Shown piece after piece: positions 42,401 to 49,002 of a DNA stretch of 49,002 bases; position 1 is the stretch's first letter, and every line of letters starts with the position of its first letter. A model generated the notes under the pieces. It did not search any database, had not been told where the DNA came from, and saw only the letters and a list, made by a program, of their open reading frames with translations. Both the position numbers and the translations under genes were made by a program. This DNA is from Pseudopyrenochaeta lycopersici (taxonomy: Eukaryota > Ascomycota > Dothideomycetes > Pleosporales > Pseudopyrenochaetaceae), in assembly GCA_003313425.1 (NCBI GenBank), contig NHZP01000038.1:232501-281502 (forward strand). The letters run 5' to 3'.

Positions 42401-43586
42401 CAAGTGGGACGGAAGGAGACCGCCTTACTGGGCTCGAATTGTGCTGGTCACTCCGGAGAGCGCGGTTACGAAGGGATTCGGCAGGTTCATCGACGAGAAG
42501 CGCATGCTACATCAGCTGGATCGTATCGTGATAGACGAGTGCCACGTGCTGCTAGAGTCGACGGAGGACTGGCGGCCAGACATCCTCAAGATGACGGAGA
42601 TGGCGGAGAAGGGGACGCAGGTTGTCTACCTGACTGCGACCTTGCCGCCAACGCTGCAGCCCGCCTTCTTCCAGACCGCAGGGCTCGATGCCCAGACTGT
42701 GACCATATGCCGCGACGAACGCACCACGCGGGCGAACATTGCGTACCAGGTGCTGGAGTATACACGGGGCACGCTGGATAAGGCACTTGTTAAGCTTGTG
42801 GCTGCGAAGAGGAGGAAGTACGGACTAGAGGCGCAGATCATCGTCTATTGTCCAACGGTGGACAAGACTAAGCGGCTTGCGAAGCTTCTGCAGTGCTCTG
42901 CCTACTACCGCCAGATGGATACAGACGAGGAGAAGGCACGCATGGTGCGAAGCTTTACCTCAGGCGTAGAGAAGCTCTGCACAGCCACCAACATGCTAGG
43001 CCTTGGGCTCGACGCTGCAGGCGTCCGGGTAGTAATCCACGTTGCTATGTGTCTCCTGTTGCTCCAATATATGCAAGAGAGCGGCCGGGCCAGGCGAACG
43101 GGGCTGGACAGCGAGTCGATCGTTCTAAGAGCGTGCTATCTGACAAAAGAGGGGAGGGTAAAGAAGGCGCTCGGCCACAAGTTAGAGCGCCCTGCGAAGG
43201 AGTTCCTGACTGCCGAATCGTGCCGGAGAATTGCGATAGACAGGCACATGGACGGCAGACTGAACAGGCAGCAATGCGAGATGGGAGAGTCGAAGTGTGA
43301 TCTATGCGAGCAACACCCCCGCGGTACCAAGCGGCAAGGCGTCGAAGAAGAGCGGGAAGAGCCAGAGGCGACGCATGCTGATACCGCAGCGGCTGCAGCA
43401 GAGGAGCAGCGCAGAGAGCTTAAGCAAGCTATGGCCGTGGAAGAGCGGAGAATCAAGATCCAGCAGCGGCGAAGGACGGAGCAAGTGATATACGAGCTGG
43501 AGCGGCTAGAGCAGCACTTTCAGCGCTGGAGCAACGCGTGCGCCATCTGCATGGTCACTCAAGCGGACCCAGCGCGCCACAATTAG
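39405..43586 (+). CDS. TLH1: zinc-finger / tyrosine-recombinase-like / RecQ-like helicase fusion
   Basis: 1,393 residues, intact. Residues 19-39: C-x2-C...H-x4-H finger (C19, C22, H34, H39). 89-112: a second finger (C89, C94, H107, H112); such N-terminal finger pairs occur in OrsD-type (DUF3505) fungal proteins. About 600-850 has the tyrosine-recombinase order: R642 in PARGTEI, K678 in TTYHKG, R794-x-x-R797-H798 in TRAWRHAY, then G837-H838-S and Y847 ten residues after the Gly, the spacing of the GHS...Y box in XerD. Box II has Arg where His is usual. From about 925: helicase with Walker A 953-959 (ATGTGKS), motif Ia APLNALRDD, D1044-E-C-H, TATLPP from 1077, LGLGLDAAGV, and Q1224-ESGRAR (motif VI). 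DECH followed by DWRPD, and QESGRAR, place it near RecQ. Further cysteines (C1298, C1301) follow. Likely nuclear DNA-acting protein of the telomere-linked helicase type. The frame probably once ran on to 44015. Confidence 0.93.
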   Translation: METFAQLFEHLPELRVVVCKPCASAIPPAQVVTHLKERHPKVAVATRKHLAAIVHALPELARVPGDVRVPKPAKEPIAGLKIREDGLVCLSERCWYTCISVQGMQKHCKDEHGWVNKQKRGGDMRQKSKHSSNRIWRDSQSCQRLFRAVSWPAYVAVETSVGGTNREDISQRVKADRQHQREKQAAAAAQEKIQESVRSQADPWLALTEWVPHLKRSPRAALLRAKRPAGGEVDAHGKEEDASDDTGLRDVCKAMERLIRKAFDSSRAEVVGRLTLEIIERREAGAESNERPFYARHRVRTIKKYSQKLVSILCYLWRTNGQADRPPYKLTGTQDALLWSLQQLARSADAAKKGRLEERCLRLWIALLDHTLLDDEHESALLSGVAVLGLKPDHHGGGWVPAHEFSPTLSALITTSKALVVHHARCQRDEALQKDPDTAPTAYELVRDMAERFMTLSDFKGTPSPMNRMLRLRTLARTQAGRRNAPGIVSWDRDRLLIDKQSFSLADLRSMVKGLCETARIQLLRDVLLLDLDDTDCVRPGSTTLPEVSVDKLVDQPAELATGWSFLKHPSNQLDRWQDWLLDRVLEEAPLRERFIRGMDSMQQPERTLWRDDAVARYMKGVRRFKESLFTLVHLSAGAPARGTEITSIQCENSADGAGCRGVFVEGGLVSFTTTYHKGYSFSKRVKTIHRYVPWEVSELVVYFLGLGRPFIDDLQMLHNGVARPTAFLWEPEPEEQWEDESDSEESDDGDEYGDADREKAQSANPDGYWGTDRIRRVLREQTFQYMSAALGTRAWRHAYPAIHRELAKDGQARDWLEVLYWNKAPTTSHARALQSGHSLQTEEGNYGRSMMESPFQTMVEREEFRRVSMDWHRVLEFASAWEDGRMHPGVRAEMIAQQEKQALQRWSSLAMVDLKVEFRRLAGRPDAEYRGKQEEGLRAVMQRRLRVLVVMATGTGKSMLFMLPASISPGGVTVVVAPLNALRDDLQDRCDLLGIPCAKWDGRRPPYWARIVLVTPESAVTKGFGRFIDEKRMLHQLDRIVIDECHVLLESTEDWRPDILKMTEMAEKGTQVVYLTATLPPTLQPAFFQTAGLDAQTVTICRDERTTRANIAYQVLEYTRGTLDKALVKLVAAKRRKYGLEAQIIVYCPTVDKTKRLAKLLQCSAYYRQMDTDEEKARMVRSFTSGVEKLCTATNMLGLGLDAAGVRVVIHVAMCLLLLQYMQESGRARRTGLDSESIVLRACYLTKEGRVKKALGHKLERPAKEFLTAESCRRIAIDRHMDGRLNRQQCEMGESKCDLCEQHPRGTKRQGVEEEREEPEATHADTAAAAAEEQRRELKQAMAVEERRIKIQQRRRTEQVIYELERLEQHFQRWSNACAICMVTQADPARHN

Positions 43587-44015
43587 AAGGATTGTTCAAA
43601 GGCTAACGAAGCGCAGATTAAGTTGATAGAAGCTAAGGTCAAATCTATACACCATGTAAAGTGGGAGAAGTATGCACGGTGTTACTATTGCTGGGCGCCG
43701 CAAGCCATCTGCGACAAGTAGGAGGAGACAAGTGCACAGGGTGCATTCAAGACACGAGGGATGGGTTTTCCTTGCCAGTATGGCGGGGTGCTTCAGCAAG
43801 CAGTAGCTGCGCTGCTTGCCTTTCAGCAACCGACGTGCACGCCATGGCTAGAGCAGCAGATGCAAGACGCCGCGATTGTGCACGGCAGCGATGAGGCCCA
43901 GCTTTACAAGTAGCTTGGACTGAAGATCAAGATGGGCCAGAGGGACGCAAGCCAGATGTGCCGTTTTTTATATGCTTAGGAGGAGGGGCATGTGCACTCA
44001 TATAAAGCAGACTAA
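43587..44015 (+). pseudogene. Decayed C-terminal extension of TLH1
   Basis: In frame with TLH1, translation stays coherent after the TAG at 43584: a CYYCWAPQAIC block, CQYGGVLQQAVAALL, a Lys-Ile-Lys-Met-Gly stretch, HVHSYKAD, and TAA at 44013-44015. Only three further stops intervene or precede it (43584, 43719, 43911 and 43977 are all TAG, the first being the annotated end). The CxxC...C pattern resembles the TLH2 C-terminal CWKC...LCGRT...DCAW region, so the extension is ancestral. TAG can arise from CAG or TGG by a single C-to-T or G-to-A change. TLH1 as it stands would lack this probable zinc-binding end. Confidence 0.75.
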
Positions 44016-44032
44016 GAAGGCTCTACTCCATA

Positions 44033-44066
44033 TAACCCTAACCCTAAACCTTAGGTTAGGATTAGG
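44033..44066. repeat. Interstitial telomere-like block with inverted orientation
   Basis: TAACCCTAACCCTAAACC (44033-44050) is followed directly by TTAGGTTAGGATTAGG (44051-44066): CCCTAA repeats running into TTAGG repeats. It lies just downstream of the helicase gene. Confidence 0.85.
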
Positions 44067-44353
44067 AAAAGGGCATTATAGACTGACTTGCGGCCGGGTT
44101 AGAAGTTAGAATAGTAGAAACTGACTTGCGTCCCTATCGGATCAGAAGTTAGAAACGAGTTAGTTGGGTGGCATACAGAGCAACAACATGTGTTAGGTGT
44201 TTGTAGCATTCATAGTATATGTTGAAGGAACTAGCAGCTTAGTAGAGGAGGGAGGGTAGACTAGATCGCCCGCCGGAGAACAGGAGAGTACGACTAGAGA
44301 CTAACTTTTACTTAATAGTTAAGTAAAAGTCAGAATATACAAACAGACACAGG
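44067..44353. other. Spacer with short repeats and a 27-nt perfect hairpin
   Basis: No gene. ACTGACTTGCG occurs at 44082 and 44120, AGAAGTTAGAA at 44101 and 44144. ACTTTTACTTAA (44304-44315), TAG and TTAAGTAAAAGT (44319-44330) form a perfect 12-bp stem with a 3-nt loop. Confidence 0.65.
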
Positions 44354-44608
44354 AGGTTCCCCTAACTCGTAGAAGTCCCCCAACCCGTAGAAGGCCCCCC
44401 AACCCGTAGAAGACCGCCCAACCCGTAAAAGTCCTCTAACCTGTAAAATACCCCCTAACCTGTAGAAGGCCCCCCTAACCTATAGAAGACCCCCCTAACC
44501 CATAGAAGACCCCCCTAACCCGTAGAAGACCCCCCTAACCCGTAGAAGACCCCCCCAACCCGTAGAAGACCCCCCTAACCCGTAGAAGACCCCTCTAACC
44601 CGTGCAGG
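44354..44608. repeat. 20-bp telomere-like minisatellite
   Basis: About 13 tandem units close to ACCCCCCTAACCCGTAGAAG, with scattered changes at the left end. Each unit contains a CCCTAACCC core, i.e. one telomere repeat and a half in C-strand orientation. No spacers of the CRISPR kind. Confidence 0.88.
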
Positions 44609-45060
44609 AGAGGCACATTAGAAAGAAGAGGAGAAAAATAGTGTGGTACAAGAATGCAGCAGAACCCGTACAAAAGTGCAAAGAGAGATGTCAAAGGAAA
44701 TAGAGTAGGTAGTTAGCCCGTTAGTGTAGAACGCGGAGCGTAATAGAGAGGTTAGTAGTAGGCCGTCTAGTACAGGAAAAGAAGCTAAGCGCAGCGAGAT
44801 AAAAGAACAAGGGTAAGGAAGAAAGGGTAGGTGTTATAACGAGAAGAGAGGGCGGCCGTAAAGCGTAGAAGAAGGAGAAGGCAGTATAAAGTTCCGTTCA
44901 GGTCAGAACCGAAATTAGAAAGATAACACCAACCCAGTCTATAGAAGAAGAAGAGAGATACGCGTAAGGTGTCACACGAAGAGGTATTGTAAGAAAGAGA
45001 GAAGTATATAGAGAACCGCTTAGGTTAGGAGATAAATAGGATAAAGGCAACCGCTTAGCT
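44609..45060. other. Transition zone before the C-less tract
   Basis: No gene seen. Purine-rich, but C is still present at roughly 13 percent by my count. The next 60 bases (45061-45120) contain no C at all, so the change is abrupt. Confidence 0.6.
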
Positions 45061-48000
45061 TAAAAGAAGAATAGTAGGAAGATAAAATTATAGAAAAAGA
45101 AAATATATAAGAAAAGAGAAAGAGAAAGAAGCAGATAAATATAACAGTAGAGTTAGTAGTAGTACAGTAGATTAGTAAAGTAAAAGTAAATAGAAATAAA
45201 AATAATAAATAATAAAATAGTACAAGGGTTAGAGATAAGGTAAAAATAGTTAGATTTAAATAGAGAGAAAGGGATAAAGAGTATAGTAGTAATAGAGTAG
45301 GTAGAGATAAGGGTAAGTTGGAGGAAAATAAGAATAAAAAAATATAAAAATAAGGTAGAATTTAGAGAATAAAGGTAGATAGAAAGGGTTATAATATGGG
45401 ATAAGGAGTTATTAAAGGAAAAGAAGAGTACGTAGAAAGAAATTATATAAGAATTAGAGTTTAATAGATTAAAAGTTAGTAAAGAGTAATTTTTAAGGTA
45501 GAGGTGTAGTAGAAAAAAAAATAAGATTTAAGAAGGTAAGAAGGAATAAAGGAAGTAAAAGGTAGGAGGAGAAATAAGAAAAGATTAGAGGTTAGGAGTT
45601 TAAAGTAAGGAAGTAAGAAGGATAAAAAAAAGTGGGAGATTAGAGGTTTAAAGGAAAGAAAAGAAGAAAAGAAAGAAAAAGAGTAAAGAAGAAAGATAAA
45701 AGTAAGTAGAGGTTTATAAGTAAGTATTAGGGTTTAGAAGAAGTAAAAAGTTTTAAATTTTAGAGTAGAAGAAGGATAAGGAGAGTATAATAAGTTTTAA
45801 AGGAGTTATAAGAAAAGTTAAAGAAGTTTAGGAAGAAAAATATATAAAAAAGGAAGGTAGAGTAAGGTAAAGTTAGAAGAGAAAGTAAGAAGATAAAAGT
45901 AAAAGAGAGAGTAGGTATAAGTGTAAAGAAGTTAGTAGTTAAAAAGAGAGTAAAAGAAAGGGAACAGGTAGAAAAGGGGGAGAGGGTTAGGAGGAGGGAA
46001 GGAGAGTAAGAAGAGTAGAGAAGAGTAGAAGAGGTTTGTTAAAGAAGGAAAAGAGAGTAAAGTACATTAAGAAAGGAGTAAAAAGAAGAAGTAGAGGATA
46101 GTGTAAATGAAAAGAGTTAAAAAGAAGGAAAGGTAGAGGTTTAAGAAGAGTAAGAAAGAGAAAGAGGTAGAGAGTAAAGAGTAGAAGAAGAGAAAGAGAG
46201 GGGAGAAAGGGGAAGTAGGTAGTGTAGAAGAGTAGGGGAGAGGGTTATAGTTAAAAGAAAGAGGTAAAGGAGAAGGTTAAAGAGAAGAAGAGAAGAAGAA
46301 AAGGTTAAAGAAGTTAAAAAAAGTTAGTTAAGAGTAGGTGTAAGTAAAGAAGGGAAAAGAAAGAAAGGTATAAGTTTAAAGAGAAGGAAGGTTGTAAGAA
46401 GAGTAAAAAAAAAAGTAAAAAGAGAGTTTTAAAAAGAGAAAAAAGAGTAAGGAGGTAAAAGAGTAAGTTAGGTAAAAAGAAAGAAAGGTAGCAAAGGGTT
46501 AAAGTTATAGAGAGGGTAAGGATTGTAGATATTAAAAAGGGTAGAGTAGGAGGAGAGAAAGGATAAGTATTAGAAGAGGAGAAAATAGGTTAAGAGAGTT
46601 AGAGTTATAGGAAAGGTTAAAGGGTTAGTTAGTTTAAAAGTAAGAGAAGAAAAGTAGAAGGTAAAAAAAGTAGAGGAGTAGAGTTGTAAAAGTAGTGAAA
46701 AAAGAGAAAAGAAGAGTAAGAGAAGAGTAAAAGGGGAGAAGGAAAAAAGAAAGGAGTAAAAGAGTTAGTAGAAGAAAAGAGGGTTATGGTGTTAGAAGAG
46801 AGTAAAGGAGAGAGAGAGAGAGTAAAAAAGAAGAGAGGTTTAGGGTTTTAGAAGAGAGAGAGTTAGTTAGAAGTTAAAGAGGGGTAGAGGAGGGGGAGTT
46901 AAAGAGAGAAATAGAGAGTAAGTAGAGAAAAAAAAAGTAGAAGATTAGTAGGAAAAGATAAGTAGAGAAGGGAGTTTAAAGAGAGAAAAGAGAAGAGAGA
47001 AGAGGTAGAAAGGAAGTAAAAGAAGAAAGTAAAGGGTTAGGGTTTTAAGAGAAAGAGAAGGTTAGAGTTGTAAGAAGAGAGAAGAAGAGGAGGGAGAGGG
47101 AAGAAGAAGAAAAGGGTAAGTAAGTTAGGGTTAAGAGGGTAAGTAAGGTAAGGTAAGGTGTTAGAAGTAAGGGTAGAGAAAAAAGGGGGAGGTAGAAGGT
47201 AAGAAAGGAGAGAGTTAAAGGTTAAAAAGAAAAATGTAGAAAGGGAGAGTAAAAGGGTTAGAAAGGGTTAGAGTGAGGGTAGGTAAGCGGTAGAGAAAGA
47301 GAGGGTTAGGGTTTTTAAAAGAGTAAGAGTTAGGATTTTAAGAAAAAGTTAGAGAGTAGTAAAGTAAGAGAAAAGAAGAGGAGAAGGGTTAAGAGTTAAA
47401 GGTGTTAAAGAAGGGAAAGAGATAAAAGAGAGGGGAGGGGTTTAAAAGAGAAGTTAAGTAGTAGAAAGAAGAGTAAAATAGGGGGAAGAGGAAAGAGAGG
47501 TGTTTAGGGGAAGGAAGAGTAGAGAAGGAGAAGAAAAGGAAATTTAAAGGTTTTTAAGAAAGGAGGAAGAGAGTAGAAGGATAAAGAGTAAAGGTTATAG
47601 AAGTAAAAGGTAGAAGTAAGAAGAAGAAGTAGGAGGGAGTATAAGGGAAAAGAGTTAAAAAAGAGGAATGTTAGGGTTTAAGAAGAGTAGAAAAAGGAGA
47701 AGAAAAGTAGGAGTTAGGAGTAAAGAGTAGAGAAGAAGAAATAGGGGGAGAAAAGTAGAAGTAAAGGGTTGTAGGGGTTTAGAAGGGTAGGAGAAGTAAG
47801 AGGGGTAAAGAAAGAGTAAAAGAGTAAGAAAGTGTAAGAGAGAGGGTTAGAGTTATAAGAAAAGAGGTTAGTTAAAGAGAGAGAAAGAAAGAAGAAGTTA
47901 TAGAAGAAGGAAAAGAAGGTTTAAAGTAGTAGGAAAGGAAAGGTAAGAGTAAAAAGGAGAAGTAGAGGGAAAGTAAAGAAGTTTAGAAAGAGAAGTAAGT

Positions 48001-49002
48001 AGTAAAAAGAAAAGAGTAGAGAGTAGGTGTAAGTAGGAAAAAGGAAGTAAAGAAAAGTAGAGAGGTAAAGTTATAAAAGTAGTAGAAAGAAGAGTAAAGA
48101 AGTAAAAAGGTTAAGAGTAAGTAGAAGAAAAGAGAGTTAAAAAGAAAAAGAGAGAGAGAGGGTTAGTAAGAAGGTTAGAGAAGAGTAGAAAAGAGGTGTT
48201 AAAGGAAGAAAGGAAGGGTAGAGGAAGTAGAGAAAGAAAAAGTAGAGAAGAAAAAGTAGAGGGTTAGTAGAGAAAGGTAAGTAGGAAGGAGTTTAAAAAG
48301 AGGAGAGAAGGTAAGGTAGAAGGTTAGAAAGAAAGAGAGAGGTAGAAGGAAGGAAAAAGAAGAAAAGGAGAGAGTAAGTAAGTAAGGTAAGGTGTAAAGA
48401 GTTAGAAGTAGGGGTAAAGAAAAAGAGGGGAGGTAAAAGGGAGGGGGGAGTTAGGTAGTAGAGGAGAGGGAGTAAAAGAGAGAAAAGAGTAAAAAAGAAG
48501 GGGTTATAGTAGAGTTAAAAGGGAGTTAAAGGTGTAAGAGAGGTAAGTGTAAAGTTAGAAGAGTAGTAAAGGGTTAAGAAAGAAGGTAGTAAGGGTAAGA
48601 GAAAAGAAAAGAGTAAGAGGGTTAGGGTTTTAGAGGAAGAAAGGGTTAGGGTTTTAGAGGAGGAGAAGGTTAGGGTTTTAAGAGAAAGAGAGTAGGGAAA
48701 AGGAGAGAGTTAAAGAGAGAAAGTAGAAAGAAAGGGTAGGTTTTTTATAGAAAGAAGAGTAGAGTAAAGTAAAGAGGAGAGGAAAAGGTAAGAGTAAGGA
48801 AAAAAAGTAGAGGAAGTAGTAGAAGTGTAGTTTAGAAGAAAAAGAGTAAAAGTGTTAGGAGTAGAAGAAGTAAAGAAAAAGAGAAGAGAGTTTTGTTAGA
48901 AAGGTAGAAGTAAGAGTAAAGAGTAGGAAAGGAGGAAGAAAGAAAGAGGGAGAGGGTTAGGAGGAGAGTAAGGGTAAGGGTAAGAGGTAGAGGGTAAGAG
49001 AA
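45061..49002. repeat. Tail 2: purine-rich tract almost free of cytosine on the + strand
   Basis: About 3.9 kb to the window end. I count about nine C in 45061-49002 and none after about 47288, while G stays near a third and T is present throughout. Short runs of GGGTTAGGGTTTTA recur (near 47034, 47300, 48620, 48645), as do AGGGTAAGGGTAAG forms at the very end, all related to TTAGGG. No open frame of note, no clean long-period repeat visible by eye. By its G-strand orientation and position, this is telomere-proximal sequence running toward the chromosome end. Confidence 0.85.

Noticed and set aside
39309..43829. Minus-strand open frames up to 246 codons opposite TLH1
   Set aside because: They overlap conserved helicase and recombinase motifs on the plus strand and show no domain of their own.
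43584..44015. TAG reassigned to an amino acid or read through in the helicase genes
   Set aside because: Intact genes of the window do not need it, and TLH2 also has TAA and frameshift damage; point decay explains the stops.
44354..44608. CRISPR-like regular repeats
   Set aside because: 20-bp units are directly joined with no unique spacers, and the setting is eukaryotic.
45061..49002. The C-less tract as a low-complexity coding region rich in Lys/Glu/Arg
   Set aside because: TAA, TAG and TGA interrupt every frame and no long open frame exists.
1..49002. tRNA or rRNA genes
   Set aside because: No segment with tRNA cloverleaf landmarks or rRNA-like conserved blocks was seen on either strand.

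Overview
The window looks like a subtelomere of a filamentous ascomycete (Pezizomycotina), running toward a chromosome end on the right. Four things point there: telomere-linked RecQ-type helicase genes; TTAGGG/CCCTAA-related sequence that thickens rightward; LTR retrotransposons including a chromovirus; and RIP-like C-to-T/G-to-A decay, with long TpA-rich stretches full of stops beside untouched GC-rich genes. The species cannot be named from the sequence alone.

Layout. 1-1881: GC-rich tandem repeats (195-bp units, a 165-bp dispersed repeat R, a 21-bp minisatellite). 1882-4264: one LTR, then a decayed minus-strand fragment of the telomeric helicase gene (TLH3) lying exactly between two LTRs. 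4265-12184: an apparently complete Ty3/gypsy chromovirus with identical 265-bp LTRs, gag and pol. 12185-24981: three almost identical tandem units of about 4,266 bp, each a RIP-decayed Ty1/copia segment plus a chromovirus LTR. 24982-29445: the rest of that copia element (copia-A) and of a second one (copia-B) into which it had inserted. 29446-34646: a second helicase copy (TLH2), collinear but broken. 34647-37080: AT-rich, C-poor repeats (tail 1). 37418-39130 (minus) and 39405-43586 (plus): two intact genes sharing a 274-bp divergent promoter. 44016-49002: an inverted telomere-like block, telomere-like minisatellites, then about 3.9 kb whose + strand has almost no cytosine (tail 2).

The centrepiece is the divergent pair at 37418-43586. 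The plus gene (TLH1) encodes two N-terminal C2H2-like fingers, a central domain carrying the residue pattern of a tyrosine recombinase (R642, K678, R794/R797, H838, Y847) and a C-terminal RecQ-like helicase with motifs I, II, III, V and VI. The minus gene encodes an unrecognised 570-residue protein whose extreme C-terminus resembles a PCNA-interacting (PIP) box. TLH2 keeps the same domain order, and TLH1 and TLH2 are each followed to the right by a C-poor tail. My inference is that these are successive telomere-end cassettes, the inner one old and decayed, the outer one recent. A recombinase-helicase fusion with a divergent, possibly PCNA-binding partner is the best candidate here for an undescribed system.

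Order of events inferred: copia-B lies beside TLH2; copia-A inserts into copia-B (5-bp target duplication GGACG); both decay by RIP-like mutation; chromovirus LTRs arrive (target duplication TAAAG inside copia-A); LTR-LTR recombination then builds the tandem array and joins the TLH3 fragment. The fresh duplicates and the chromovirus carry no new RIP damage. All coordinates, counts and alignments were made by eye.
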